A stretch of DNA of 64,000 nt, taken from assembly GCA_013396635.1 (NCBI GenBank), contig WBMW01000577.1, positions 1,381,755 to 1,445,754 on the forward strand, in the 5' to 3' direction. Below, piece after piece: positions 48,886-62,817 of the stretch (within the stretch, counting starts at the first letter, position 1; each line of letters opens with the position of its first letter). A program made the position numbers and the translations under genes. Source of the stretch: Penelope pileata (lineage: Eukaryota; Chordata; Aves; Galliformes; Cracidae). The notes below the pieces were generated by a model that was not told the origin of the DNA, made no database searches, and was given only the letters and a program-made list of their open reading frames with translations.

Positions 48886-49584
48886 TAATTACTTGATCAA
48901 ACCCCAACAACATGAGCTTTTACAGTAAGGACAGAACTGGGAGCAGAACATTTTTGGAGGCTCAGCATGGGTTACAGACATTCTGTGTCGTGAGAAAAGA
49001 CGAGTCTGAAGTCTGATCATGTTCAAGAAATGTTGAAAAGTTTCCATGAGAATTATATTGTTCACAAAAAAAAAAATCTAGTCCCATCTCTGATGAAAAT
49101 CATAGCATGAGAAACATCATTCCATTCAGATTAATGACTCTGTAAAGGCAGAAGCATCAAAGACTTAGTGGAAGCCATGAAGGACTTTGTTGTTAATTCT
49201 GCATTAAATATTCTGCATTGTACAGTATGGAATAAAATGAATGGACAGACAGACAGATCTTGGCCTGTTGATCAGAGAACCAGGCTCGCTTCCAGAGTCA
49301 CCACTGCCCATCTTCAGGAACATACTTTTACTTCCTCGTGTTTCTTTCTATTTTCTATTCCAGCTAGAAAATGCCTTGGTTCTTCAGGGCCAGCAGCAAT
49401 AAACCATTACTTTTGATGTTAATGTTTGAGATCAAATTAAGAACACATGAGGCCAGTAGATTCACAGAGAAAATATTATATTCTCCACAAAATTAGAATA
49501 TAAAAATATCATATAAAAACAAAAATTACAGAAGAATATAAAATTAGGGGAAAGGTATTCACCATAAAGCTATGAATGTAATTT
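48886..49584. other. Intergenic DNA, no gene seen
   Basis: Nothing is recognised apart from a 12-A run near 49065. Confidence 0.6.
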
Positions 49585-49665
49585 AAAGCTGGAACAGACC
49601 ACTGTGATCGTCTAATTTGATCTCCTACAGGGCATTGACTAATAGAATTCCCTAAATTCTTGATT
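49585..49665 (-). mobile_element. Probable ancient CR1/L3-like relic
   Basis: AGCTGGAACAGACCACTGTG, ATCGTCTAATTTGATCTCCT and ACAGGGCATTGACTAATAGA resemble the reversed 3' end of old amniote CR1-type elements (pattern: GGAAGGGACCACTGTGATCATCTAGTCTGACCTCC, shown as a generic consensus in parts). Only about 80 bases align. The identification is from pattern memory and is weak. Confidence 0.45.
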
Positions 49666-51104
49666 TAGAAATACAATTTGACAGAATTTATTACAAGCCT
49701 CTGACCAATTATCATCCTTACTAATAAACTACATTTTTATCAGCTAAAAATGCAATAAAATATTGCATTTCTGTCTAGAATGCAAAATGGTAAAACAATG
49801 ATTCCTTTTCTCATAAAACATTCAATTTACAGGTTAAAATTCATATGTATTTTTAAATATGTAAATAGAGATTTTCATTCCTGTGACAGCCTTTAAAAAT
49901 AGTCAAATATATGTACTGTTGGCATTATTGAAAACCTGCGTAGAAATTCAGTTTGTATCCAAAGTCAGTTAATCTCTTTCCAAAACACATTGTAAATAAC
50001 AATTGATTTGGTAACATTTTAAAATTGTATTATCAAGAAAGTCAGACCTAAACGCACCATTTTAACTTGATTTGCCATTTCTCATTATCATTTTACTATT
50101 TATTTTGTCCCATTTTTCAATTGAATGACTTAAGTATTGCCCTTGAGATGCTCCTATTTATAGCATATCTTAGAATTTATTAGGTTCACAAAAATTCAGT
50201 CGATGATGTTGACCTTTACAAGAAAGAATCACGCAGACTCCTTAATTCCATTTCACTGCATTGCAGTGGTAGCTATCTTTCTCCATTTTATCTAAACCTT
50301 ACTTACTAATTCCACTAATCGAGGGCTGTCCCAAACCAGAGGACATCTTCAATCTTCATTTTCTTCATAGCTTCTTTATTAAATGCAAATGTTCTTTTGT
50401 AGCTTTCATTAAGACTTAAGATAACAAGCTATCTAAGAAAAAAAGGTGCTAGTTAGTAAACTCCAAATAGAAGATATATTTGCAAAGGTAGAGAAGCCCT
50501 ACCTTCCAGAAAAGCATGGCCAAATTCCATCAAAGAATCAAAGTGAAAGAATGACCAACTGGGTCACCTTACACTAATGGGGTTATCTACTTCAAAATGA
50601 ACAGAAAGTATAGGAACACTAGAAATAATAGCATACCAGAAAAAAAAATCATGCAAAACTGAATTAACTTAGTAGATTATGAAGAGGTTAAATAAGATGT
50701 CAGCACAGGGGGGCACATACATCACCGAAAAACTTCAGCATACAGAGCTGATAGTATGACACTGATTCACAGAAAAGAAGGTGATGGCAGGTTAATTAAC
50801 CACATTTCACGTATCTGTGGAAAGATCACGAAAGAAGCAGAGACCCAGAAATGGTAGTAAAAGCTGCTATATTTTAACTTTCAGAGCAGGAATAGGCATG
50901 GAGTTTGTTTGTAATTGCTGTTACTAGCTGCTGTTTCATTCTGTCATTAAGGGGTATTTGCCCAGCAAGTAATGCCTGAACACAGAAGCTCATTTAAAAA
51001 ATCAAGGGAAGCTAGGAGGATGGCAAGCCCAGGCAGAATGAGAATGTTTGTTCAACAAGAGCCAAATTTGAAAGCAAAAACTCCAGTGCAATGACAGAAT
51101 GAAC

Positions 51105-51126
51105 TTACCATTGCACACAATGGTAA
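51105..51126. repeat. 9-bp perfect hairpin with 4-nt loop
   Basis: TTACCATTG, CACA, CAATGGTAA. A further partial copy (TTTACCATT) follows at 51128-51136. Confidence 0.8.
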
Positions 51127-52919
51127 CTTTACCATTATCACAAGGAAATGTTGCCATGCAGAAGGATCAGCAGAGAGCACAGTTCCAGCATTTCTTTCCA
51201 CTTTTTTACTGATTACAAAAGAGACTGCAAAACTGTTTCCTCTCTGAAAACTAACATCCTTTCTATCCTGCAGAGTATCTCTGCTACCCAGAGTCACCCC
51301 ATAACCTTGGTTGCAAGGAGAGCCACTGGAACACATGTGGGAATTGGTAGCAAGGGGCGGGTGAGCCTCCTGGCTCTGGTGAGCCATCACAATGTGAATA
51401 AAGTGATATCCAGATCCAGACCCTGGAAAGCTCTCTTCCTTTCCAGCTTAGACAGACAAATCTATGGGTTTGCAGCATGTGTCTGCAGACAAATGGACAC
51501 TGTACAGACTCTGGGGCACCTTTATCCATCCCTGCAGAGTGCGGTACTCTGGGAGGTATCCAGCAATTGTAATAATCGAAATTATACTTCCTCATGTCTT
51601 CCCAGTGATAGTAAATCAGTTTATTACTATACAAAATAGGGACAACAGATAAGGACCATTTCATTTTGTCATACACAGATTAAAACAGAGATCTGCAACA
51701 ATAAATCTGCAATAGAAAATAGGAGGCAGGAATGTATCCTTCTAGATTATATTTATCAGTTAAGACTCCCGCAGCTGCTGGTACAGAGGAGCTAGCTTGT
51801 GGTGTTGCACTATTCACCTCCTCAACCTGAGAGTGGGAATTTTCCAGAAAGGACAGCACTTTCTCAGCTTATACGATCAAAGACGGCTGTCCCTGATGTC
51901 ATTTTTTACACATTTGGAAAATCTCCTTTTCTATATGGGTTTGCCACTTCATCTTCTGTGACATGTCACATGTCAGTGTGAAAAACTGGGTTATTTTCCT
52001 TTCCATTCATCACTGGGGTGTCCATGGTGTATCCATTGGATTCTTCAGCTACTTTTCCTGTGAGGGGTATTTCTAGGGGGCTGAAAAGGAAAGGAGGGTG
52101 AAATTTGTTATCTTGTAGACAAAAGTCTCTGGAGTGTGCTATTTATGGGACACATCTACCTTCTCACTGACCTTGCCTCCTTTGCAAATTTATCTATCTA
52201 TTAGAATTTATTAACTATGAATACCTTAGGCTCCAGGTGCATTACAAAGTGTCTAGAAAACATATTATAATAAAATATCCAAACAGCATGTCCAGATAAT
52301 GCCTGCAATGTCCCCATATGTCTCACTACACAGATCACACAACTCAGTACGTCCTGGTGATATGACCTGCAGTAGGTATCATCAGCTATACTCATTAGCA
52401 TCTAACATGGGACAAAAAGGCAAGCTACTAATAAGTGCTTTCAGTTTTCTAACTGTTCTGTTTGCTATTTAAGAACATAATATTTTAATTAAGATTTTTT
52501 TTCCCCATTATGGAAATAATTTTGAAGCAACTTTCCTCCTGGTTGCTTAAGCAGGTTCATTACAATGCAGTGCAATTTACCCAGCTGGACAGGTCTGCAG
52601 GTGGCCAGAAACCCATTAGAGAGGTATCTACCTACTACAGGGGAAACTAATATTCAGGAGACAGGAAATCTCACTGGGACTTCGATTTTGCCAGGCATTA
52701 ACACAGTTGACTGGGTAGCAGGTGGCTGGAAGCATAAATTTCCCTGTAACTTATTTATTAGGGGTCCCTTGCCTCCCTCCTTCTAGAATTATAACATGCT
52801 CTTGGCATTGATAAACCCCAGCAAGGGCACACTGTAAAGACACAAGTAGCAAAGACCTGATAAATATTTTTTATCTGTTTGACCTAAACTCTTTGAGCCA
52901 AATTGAGGCCCTGTGTAGA

Positions 52920-52935
52920 TTTTTTTTTTTTTTTC
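52920..52935. repeat. Poly-T run
   Basis: An unbroken T run is followed by CAGAGAG, with no recognisable retroposed body beside it. Confidence 0.8.
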
Positions 52936-54720
52936 AGAGAGGGAAAAATAAAGTATTCTTATGATGCAAACCTCCTCGTTTAGAAATAATATATAGCAGC
53001 CTGTCTTCTTCAACAGAATAAGAGTCAAAGACAAATTATAGTATTCTGTAACAGCTCCAAGCCTCTTTTCAGCCAGCTCTCTGTTTGGAAAGCTCTCCAT
53101 CATCTTTTTTCTTATGCCATAACCTGCTTTTCTTCTGCGACCTTTTTCCCTCTCTCTCTGTATGTTTCCATGATGTTTTCTATCCCACTGATACCCTAGC
53201 CCCTCTGCTCATTCCCACGAAAATTGTTTGAGCCACATATGCCTGTGAGCTGTTTGTATGTTTCAGTTATCTAGTGCCACAAAGGGGCCCATCTGCAGTT
53301 TGCAGTGCTCAGGAAGAAAAGCTCAGCACCACACACACCAGCTCTAAAGAGGTTTGCTTCTGTGCACAGTGCGAACATAGAAAAGAATATTTTCTATTTG
53401 TTCATCTCCTTCTCTTGTTTTCTTTATTGTTTAAGGGACAACTGGGAGGAAAAGAATAGAAAACTCTCTCATGAGTTCTTTGGAGCCAGTTCAAATTCCC
53501 TAGAATATTCTGAAAAATTCAGCGTTAATCCACAAATACCAAAGCCTGTACAATTGGACCACATCACAGATGTAGTAGCTTGTGTATCAGCACTGCAACA
53601 CCCTCATTTCCATGGCACACTCACCTCTTTTGCCAGAGCAATGGTGAAAAGTTACATTCATACAGATTTTCTCACAGTTGCCTCCAGACAACCCCACATT
53701 CCCCATTCAGCCCCTCCAATTGCCAGGCTTGGGTGGCTTAGGGTTTGTGTGGGATGTGACTGGGTAATCCATGATGAGAGCCCTGCACTGCCTTAGGGCT
53801 GCCTCAGCCCCATATTCTGACTCACACCATCTGATACACCACTACCACATGTGCTGCAGAAAGCAGTCCTGGAGAGGCCTGGGAGAGCTGCAGCATTCAT
53901 CCTTCAAGCACAAAACTCTTCTGAAAATACATTGCCTTATGCAAATCAAAGCAATACTTCTCCCTGCCCACTCCCTGCTAACACCCACACATCTTTTCCT
54001 GGAACTTGTAGTCTCCAAGTAAGCAACAGATGAAGTGGATACAATTACTGTAAGTGATTTGGAGAATGGAAGTGGGTCTTATGTCTGCTTTTAAGGAATT
54101 TCATTAATAAGTAAACATAGCCATAAATACTTTGAATAAAACAGAGACAAGACCTGCATTTCAACCACGTAGGAGCAAGAACAGCATGAAAGGCTTTCTT
54201 TCCAAACACTTCCTGTAAATTATATGTGGGAGAGCTGCATAAACCTTCTTTGACATGGTTTAGCCATATGCTGTGATTTCCTGTTAAAATATTCACATAC
54301 AATTAAGTATCCACAGGCAGAGAGGAACAGAGATCATGGAGATGCAGGAGGAGTCTGCACAGGAACAAACTCCTTCACCCTCACAACACAAATTATAAAA
54401 ATCTCTAAAACAGATGATGTAAATTCAATCTGCTGAAAGCTGGATTTAGCTTATTGCCGTTTCCTTTGTCCTTTCTCCTAAATTATTCCAACTTTTCTCT
54501 ATTAAAGTCTGCACACAGAAAACAAATCATTTCACTTTTTTTTTCATTTTCTCAGCCCTTTAGTACCACACACCGTTACCAGACAAATCCTGCAGGCTCT
54601 ATTCACACACATCTCATCTTAATGAGTGTAAGGCCTTTTAAATTGAACTGTTAAATAATAACAACCACAGATATACAGTATTGCAATAAACTCTTATCAG
54701 ACATTCAGACATTATGGCAA

Positions 54721-55620
54721 TAAGAGACTAGATGAGTAGAAAGACACTGTTAAAGCCACTTAAAACACAATTAGAAAGGAAACGTCTTCTTAAAAAGTTG
54801 TCTTCTAAAAACATAACAAAAAAAGCAAACAAAAACCCCACTCTTTCTTCAGAACCTTCAGGTCTTCGCCTTCCTTCCACACGGGAAGGGAAAGGGCCAT
54901 TTTGCACCTTCTTGACTCCAAGGAAAACATCTCTATCAAAATCAGTGGCTCCTGCATTTGGCCCCAGAACATTCTCCTCACAGCTGTGCTGTACAAATGA
55001 GCACCATTCCCCTTTGGAGCACAGGGCACAAACACGTGTCTCCCAACACCCACACATAGCAGGACTGAGGTATGAGAAGGGGTCACCTCATGTGGCCATG
55101 GGTGGCTCTGAGCTGGGCCTTCTGGGCACTCTGGCACTGCCCAGCCCTGAGACCTGGAAGGCCGGGGCAAAGTGTCCTGGTCTGCTGGGTACAGACAGAC
55201 TCCACAGCATTTCCCTCTGCTCAGAGCACACTTTGGGGCGGGCAGTGTGCTTGGATCCTGTTGTGTTCAGAGCCAGGGAGCAGCACTCGTGTTCCCCCTT
55301 GAGAGCCACTGGGCACAACTTGCAGTCAGGACTGGGAGCAGCTCCCAGGGCCTCTTCTGCTCCTTCTCCCACACATCCTGCATTTCCCAGCGTGTGGTGG
55401 CTCTGCAGGAGGGTCAGAGAGCTGCCTTGCTCAGACTGTCCTGGAGGCCAGTGGTGCAGGCCATAGCCCGGGAAGGAGCAGATGCTTCCTGAGGAACTGC
55501 CCTGTTTCTGAGCAGCATCCTGTGCAGCTCCAGGGTAAGCAAGGGACTTTATATCCTCAGCAACCGGGCACCTACCTGGAAAAAAACAGTGTTGTACTTA
55601 ATTCCAGATCACCAACACAT
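54721..55620. other. GC-rich stop-poor patch with the longest ORF of the window
   Basis: A 244-codon plus-strand ORF runs 54732-55466. Three plus-strand and two minus-strand frames are open together across 54.8-55.5 kb. The translation is rich in Ser, Pro, Leu and Arg, and I recognise no domain, signal peptide or membrane segment. I see no promoter-like CpG island; CpGs are few. It may be part of a long noncoding RNA, a conserved element or simply GC-rich DNA. I do not call it a gene. Confidence 0.5.
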
Positions 55621-58600
55621 TAACTGTAAATGCAGCCATGTGTTGGGCACAGGTTCACCATCCTGGGACATAGTGTGGTGCTGACTGGTCTCAGAGCATT
55701 CTGTTCCATGTACAGGAGCCCTACATCAACTCACGTAAGCTATTAAGCCCCCAGTTTAAACAGTGGAAAAAACACTTCATTCACATGTGCTACATAGCTC
55801 TTTAGGGATACTCTGTCTTGTGGTTACAAATGCCCATGCACCTAATTTCAGAAACCTGAATTCCCCCTGCCAAGACTGAACATCCACTCACAAGGCTTTT
55901 CTCTGCATAGAAAGTGATGGCAAGTGATCAGAATCCGGCCTAACACCACATAAAAAAAAAACCTATAGTTGAATCTTCCACAAAAAATGTATTCACTTCA
56001 ATTATCTGGTAGGAAAAACAACTTTGCTCATGATGTTGTTCCTTTTTGGAGTGAAGTTAATGCAAGCTGTAGCACGTGATACAAGTTATACATTTTACTT
56101 GTTTCTTTTCTAACAGACACATTTTGTCTTCATGGGTTTTTTTAAGGCTCTCCCTTACTTTTTCCCTCTTTGTATGTAGGCAAAAGTATTGTTTACTATC
56201 TCATTAAGCTCAACTGAGAACAATTGCAAGCTCCATTAGACCACACTTGCAATATAAGGCTTTAATTATTTTCTTTTTTTGATAGAAAACTCCCACACTG
56301 GTGAGGAGTAACAGAGTGGTGGTGACATCTTCCTACAAACTCTTAAGTAGGAATGTGTGCGGTGGGAAAGGGGCTAGGGGAGGGCTGATGGAGGGGCACA
56401 AGAATGCAGAACATTTCTTTGTACTTTTTCTGGGGGAAGAATCTTGACGAAATACTTTTGTGCGCCGCAAATGCTAAAAGCACGTCCATCTTTAATGACA
56501 TCTGGTCAGAATTATACATTCAAGCACACACTAAAATCTAAATCAGGTCATTAGTTATTTCTTGAGATGAGAATATTATTTTTATTAAAAATTTTAAGGA
56601 GTTCTGAGCTGATAAATTTCCATAACACCTAATATGTAAGCCATATTCTGCAACTCCTGTGTTTGCTGTTTAGCCTATCTTATGGCACAGAAAAAGTCCT
56701 GTCATCTGGCAGAACAATCACAACCCTCCAAATTAGAACTTATACTCTTATAGTCTTATACTTTCTTAGTTTGTTTCCTTGGCAGAGCTTTTGTCCCAAA
56801 ATACGAATTATCCTAGAAAATTTTTCCTAAGATATTTAGAAACAAAAAACTTTGGTACTCTCTCTTCTTACCAACTCATGCTGCTTCTAAAAGCAGTGTG
56901 AAAAAGGGGCCTCAGCATCCTTAATATTCTTGGCTTTCACTTCATCAAAGCTTTTCTGTTGGATCATTCAATATTGTTGATAGGAGAATTCTTGTGCTGG
57001 CAAGATGGTTTTCCTCTTTCAAGGGATAATAAAATAGTGTTATGCATTGAGAGGATCTTTATTCATAACCTACATAGTAGACCTTATTCCTCTGGCAAGC
57101 CTGCTGAGGTTTAAATCTTGGCCTCCTTTATTTCAGCTCCAAGATATTTGCCATTACTTCACCTCCAAAGAACTGTATTTTTTTCCATTCTCTCCTAAGC
57201 ACACTTAGAGAAAAGGCTTGATTCCTCTCCGCAAGTCAGTTTAAGGGTATAAATGCAACCTGCCTATGCCCTGCAGAGAGGTCAGCAGAGTCTGCATGAA
57301 GTCTCCAGGTGGGACAAGGACAACTGCACTGGATTTTCCCACAGACAAAAGTCTGTTCCCTGAGGAATCATAGGACAGTTTTGCAGGAATCCGTTAAAGC
57401 TCTTTACTCCTTCAGCTTCCTCACAGTTTCCAAATATTTTTCAAACTAGCCAATCAGGTCCTTTGAATTGGCATAACACTGCTGACTTTCTGTCAATTTA
57501 GCAAAGACTTCAGCCCATTGTTTCTATTCCAGACACCACTTCCTTAAAACAAACAGTTGGTGTGTGTAAGCTGTGCTGTATAAATACACACAGAACTCCA
57601 AAAATTTCCAAAATTACAACTCCATTGTTCTACTGGGATCTCTGATTCTCAGGGGCCCTTAGCCCTTCTCAGTGAAATCCTGATGGTTAGGAACAGATAA
57701 TTACCCTGAAATTAAGGTTTCAGCCTCAGTGTTACCTAGCAATATGTGCATTGAAAGCATTGTTTTAAAAGCCATTTGAAAGCATGGGAAGGTTGCCAGC
57801 TATTCAAACATTGTCATAGCCCTGAATTTTTTCCAGCTCCCCTGATATGTACTCACAAATTAGAGCAAGAAGGAAAGACAGCTGGCATTGAAATGTCTCC
57901 ATTTACGTACCCTGAAAAATTTCAAACCAAAATCTGTACCAAGGTCTGGTTTAGGCATGTGGGTGCCCTCATTTCACACAAGAGAATAAGCATGTCTGTC
58001 TTGTCCCTGATGCCTGAAGGATGTAGCTCCATGCTAAATCTGGTGGATTGGATCCTTATAAACCCTTCTTTTGTAAAGAGGAGGTTTGTCAGAGTTTCTC
58101 CAACATGCCTGCAAATTTGGCATAGTGATTATAGAGTTGGCTGTGGATTTCTACCCCCTAGGCCTCACTGCGAAGATTCAATCTCAGGGAAGATGAAAGC
58201 ACAAGAAACAGTGGGTAGACCTTAAAGGACTCACCTGCAAGTCCCCATTCACTCACCATGCCTCCACATCTCATATCTACCTGTCTGTCTACATCTGGGC
58301 CTGTTACCTCTCTCCAAACTAAATCCTTTCTTTCAAACACTTCTTTGATGCCAACTCCATCATCTCTGCGAAGAGACTGCTGTTGGCAAAGGGCACCAGT
58401 CTTCATCTTCATCAACACAGAGAATGATAGGGTCTAAAATAATGAAAACAAATAAATAAGACTCTGGGCAGCCTTTGCCATGCTTCATATTACAGAGCCT
58501 AGAAGATCTGTCATATAGTTTCTCATGTATTCTTGCCCCAGGAGAAACTTATATCGCACACAAACAATGCCATGATAACACAAGCAGAGAGGTTTTGTGC

Positions 58601-61600
58601 TCTTTTCATTAGAAATGTTCTCCATTTTAATATGCTGCATTCTCTTCTGCGGAAGCATCTTCAGAGTTGGAGTGAATTAAATAGGAAGCAATGGATCATT
58701 GAGACCCAACAATGTGGAAGGTCAGAGGAAAGAGAAAATGTCCTTGTAGATTTTTCCTTCTTTCCCTCCTGTCTCAGAACGGAGCAACACTCATCTTCAA
58801 GGAGACAATAAAACTCCACTGCACAACCCTCAACATTCTGCCTTACACCACTGCTAACAACACCCTAGATGCTGCTGTAAAGAATTCGCTCATTTGAGTT
58901 AAAGCCCAGGATCTGCACTGAAATACAGCAGTAGTTCATTAAACTTTTCTTAGATAAATTGTTTAGACTAAGTAATTCTCTCCTTTCCTCCCCTTATGTT
59001 GCCAGCCCATTGTTTATAGCTAGCATTCCAGGCTGCTTGTGATGAAAATGCTGATGTGTTTCCTGAGTTACAGACCCAAGCTTTATCTCATCTTTCATTT
59101 AGGAAACTGGCTGCTTTATCATTTTATGCTGCTGTGTGCAATGTTTATTTTTTTCCCATTATTAATGTTGTATAGGAGGATGTGCCCAGCCCGATCAGCT
59201 GTGAGTTGTATTGTGCATGGTACACACATACACATGCACGCACACACAAAAGGAATACATAGATTAATAGTTCAGGGAAATCTACATGCAGTTCACAAAT
59301 TCCCTTTGATACCGGGGACAGTCTCTGGGTGTCGCTTCCAATGCAGAGCTACATCCTGCACATGCTACGTTGACTGTGGAGTTTGGTGGTATTCTCTGCT
59401 GTCTTTTATGACGTATTTATATCAGTTTGAGTCCTCTTGGAAAGAAAGAACTCATCCCCAGGTGTTCCTCTGTTTGGACTCCAGTGGAGCAATTACTAAG
59501 CAGTGACTCATCTGATGGATTATGAAGGCAGCAAGGGGACTGGGGGCTATAGATTAATCTTTTGCTAGCTATTCTAGTCAACAAACAACTAATTGGAAAA
59601 GTAAGAGACATCGTCCATGATTTAGAGAAGTTACATTTAAGAGAAAAAGAATCCTGAATCCCCGATAGGATTTTGATTTAAATCCAAAGAATGTACAAGT
59701 GGTTAGAAAGGGAGACAGGTTCTTACTCCTTGGTCTATAAGATATTTCTTGGGCTTAAGTCAATTGATTTTTTAATTGTTTTGCAAAGCCTGTATAACTT
59801 TTTGCTTCAATTATTGAGAGGTACTACCATACTAGAAAGAGGATCTGCAGAGTCTGTGGGGGCAAAAAGCAACTGAATTAAAAGATGTCATTGCGGAGAA
59901 GATGGAAATTTGCCTGTGTGCTGCCTGTGAGCACAAATGTGAAACAGTCTCACCTGCAGTAGTCACCACAATTATTTTGTTACTGTTTTTATCAAGTATG
60001 ATGGATTCATTGGATGCACACAGTGGGTTGCCCTGAATTTCTGAGGGATCCCAAAAATAAGGCTATCATACTCGTATCTCAGTTATTTTTTTAGCAATTC
60101 TATCCAGAGTTGTTCTTGAATAACTTTCTAATAATAAGTATTTTTCACTGTAATTTTTGTCTACAACCACAGAATACACATAAAATAAGTTACCAGTTTA
60201 GCCTTCCTCTCTGTTTATCTATTTTTGCTTACGCTGATCTTCCTTCGGAAAGAATACCTCTCCAAAATAATTTACATTTACCTAAACCAAAACAAAGGAG
60301 TCTGACAAAAATACAATCTGTCAAAATCCATCTTGAACTTTAACTTGTTATCCAGATCTGCTTCCTTCCCTCCTCACACCCAGCAGTATTTGCTTTCTCT
60401 AATTCAAATATTTTCAATTCCACTTAATGCTCCCTTTCTCAACATCTCACTTCCTCATTAATGCATAGAACAACATATGGTTTCAAATGTGTGTCCTGTG
60501 GTCATCCACAAAGCTCGTATAAGCAACATCAGAGCTAAATGACTATCTTCAAAGCTTACTTCTCCGAGACTTGAGACATGTGCATTCAATTTTCTGAATT
60601 TTCAGTGATTTTTCTTCATAACCTTGATGAAGTTCAAATGATCTTAGTGTTCCTGCATTCCCTGCAAGTTTCTCAGCTCTCCAGTCCTATTTTGTTAATA
60701 CAATTTATAATTAGCCTGTTACTAACCGCAATACCCACCTCCAAGTATTCACTTTAGTTATTTTTGGATCAACAAAAACAGACATATTGGAAATGAGAAT
60801 AATAAATCAGACCAGTGTAGGAAGTTTAGAAAGATGAAGTGCGTAGACCACTTCTCATTGTGAGGGCGGTGTCTCTGTGAGGCCCCTGGACATGAGGCCA
60901 ACACAGTACCGAAATAGGGTTTGAACTACACCAAGCCTATATTCAGACCTTCAGCTATAGCACAGGAACATTCCGTTCATTTGCTTTAAGCCAAATTTCT
61001 GTCCTTCATGTTCAGGGATTGTCATCACACTGATGTGATCCTTGCTTATTCTAGTGGGGGATATTTTAACTGTGGTATCCATCTGCAATCCGAAAAGACC
61101 TGCTTTAGTGCTCTCCCCTCCCACTGTTACCTTTCCTCCTTCCCTTCACCGAGCCTTGTGCCATCAGCCAGCACACGACTTGCAAGCCTTTTGCACAGGT
61201 TTGTCTTATCAAAAGCAGGCCGTGGGGCATCTGTCCTGTGGAGGACATCTATCCTGAAGGGGACATCCAAGGGAGGCCTCCAGCGATCCTCCTCAGAAAG
61301 CCTACTTCATATTAGGAACACTAGATGGCACACGACAACCACTGTATTGTTCCTTTCTTGGTTCAGAAACGAAAAATTGATTTCAAAGTATCGGCCTGGA
61401 ATGTCATGAAAGGACTGAGAGCAAAACACAAGCCTAAATACACTATAAAAACTCACTGGGAGGATAACCTTTCCAATAAAACCTCACCCTTCTTCCCCAT
61501 CAGAATTGTTATTTTTGTGTGTATAACTGCCTAATTTGGCAGCTTCAGAAAGTAAACACACATTTTATTTTGTAGCTTGTTGAGGGGCAAGGGAATACTG

Positions 61601-62300
61601 TCATTTCAGTGCAATATAAAATAATAGGGTGGCAAGTAAAGTAAAGCCCACTTGGCTCAGTAGCATCTACAATTCAAAAGACAACTGCTGGGACAAGATT
61701 CAAGCAATACAATAACCTATCACATGGTTTCCATTAAAGGACCTGTGTTTCAGTTTATAAGCAAAATCAAGTACTTGTTTCTACTCTTTATATACTGATA
61801 AGTATTTTTTCTTCATCCTAAGATATCTAAAAGCCCAGGGTTATATTATGCTATCCCAAATTCCTGGGCTCTACTGTATCAGTGCTTAGCACGGGTCTGT
61901 TTTAATTCTGGGGAAAAAATAACATTTTTTTGGTCAAAAAATTCCTTTAAATTCCACTCTTCATAAAAACCCAGCACATAAAAAGGAAAAGCATTTACAG
62001 GACTCTTTACAGCTCATTTCCAAAAGACTGTCAGTTCCTGGTGCCACTTTACAGACTCATCACATTAGTATAAAGTGGTGCAACTTCTGTGTGTGGGTGA
62101 GGTTACAATTTAACTGAAAAGATGCAAACTTTCAACTTCCTGTGAACTGTTAGTAATTGCCATGGCTTCTTTGAAAACCATGTCCATGATGACTTGAGAA
62201 AGATCCAGTCCTAAACTCATCTAAGCAGGAAATTATAAACACCAGTTTTCTGGAAGGAGGAGTTAAATCTTTCTTTGCTTGGATTAACAAATACTAGATA
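55621..62300. other. Intergenic DNA, no gene seen
   Basis: There are only short or overlapping ORFs (up to 155 codons, no recognisable domain). A CA-rich stretch lies at about 59221-59248. No transposon is recognised until the CR1 pieces at 62.3 kb. Confidence 0.65.
59221..59248. repeat. Imperfect (CA)n microsatellite
   Basis: This is a purine-pyrimidine alternating tract, TACACACATACACATGCACG followed by CACACACA. It is interrupted. Confidence 0.75.
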
Positions 62301-62464
62301 ATGGTCGTGGAGTCACTGTCCCTAGTGGTGTTCAAGAAACGCCTAGATGAGGTGCTAAAGGATATGGGTTAGTGGTTTATTGGGAAATATTGGTGGTAGG
62401 AGGATGGTTGGACTAGTTGATTTGTAGGTCCTTTCCAACATAGTGATTCTATGATTTTGTGATA
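62301..62464 (+). mobile_element. CR1 LINE 3' end, forward orientation
   Basis: The last ORF2 codons are readable (VVESLSLVVFKKRLDEVLKD, then MG and TAG at 62368-62370), followed by the CR1 3'UTR: GGATGGTTGGACTAGTTGAT, GTCCTTTCCAACATAGTGAT and the terminal ATTCTATGATT. It is strongly 5'-truncated. The in-frame stop is the native ORF2 stop. Confidence 0.93.
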
Positions 62465-62817
62465 ATGTAGGGTAGAGAAGGAAGACTTGACTTGGAATGA
62501 TTCCCTATTCCTCTTCCTCAAAAGTGGGCCCGAAAGAGAGCTGGTGGTCCGCAGGAGGGGACTCTCTTCTGTGAAAACTTCCCCAAGATGTAGGGCCAAG
62601 ACCAGTACAAAGCACCCGCCAGGTTGAGAGGTGACTCAGAATGGGGGAAAGGAGCCCTCACTGCTAACCAGAGTCCCAACAGAGATGAGTGTAGGGGTAT
62701 TTTTTTACTTTAATTTCTATTCATGTATTTTTGCATGTTTTGCATTTCTTGTTACCTGTTTCCAACTGTGTAAATAAGTAGTTGGACAAGAATCTGTCAA
62801 GAGTAACTGGCTGAACC
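62465..62817. other. Spacer between two CR1 fragments
   Basis: No gene and no clear repeat is seen. A T-rich run lies at about 62699-62715. Confidence 0.6.

Larger units (their letters stand above)
49666..54720. other. AT-rich intergenic DNA, no gene seen
   Basis: This stretch is very AT-rich to about 50.7 kb. The 51.05-51.68 kb segment is more GC-rich and is open in overlapping frames on both strands. A 9-bp hairpin lies at 51105-51126 and a T16 run at 52920-52935. No family is recognised. Confidence 0.65.

Noticed and set aside
51148..51639. 163-codon plus-strand ORF, with a 130-codon ORF opposite
   Set aside because: Both strands are open, which indicates low stop density. The translation has no domain signature.
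53305..53796. 163-codon plus-strand ORF
   Set aside because: No homology recognised and low-information composition. Isolated in intergenic DNA.
57776..58225. 149-codon plus-strand ORF
   Set aside because: No recognisable motif, no neighbouring exon signals. Treated as chance.
59039..59506. 155-codon plus-strand ORF with a hydrophobic start
   Set aside because: The hydrophobic stretch comes from a T-rich segment and the ORF crosses a CA microsatellite. No family recognised.
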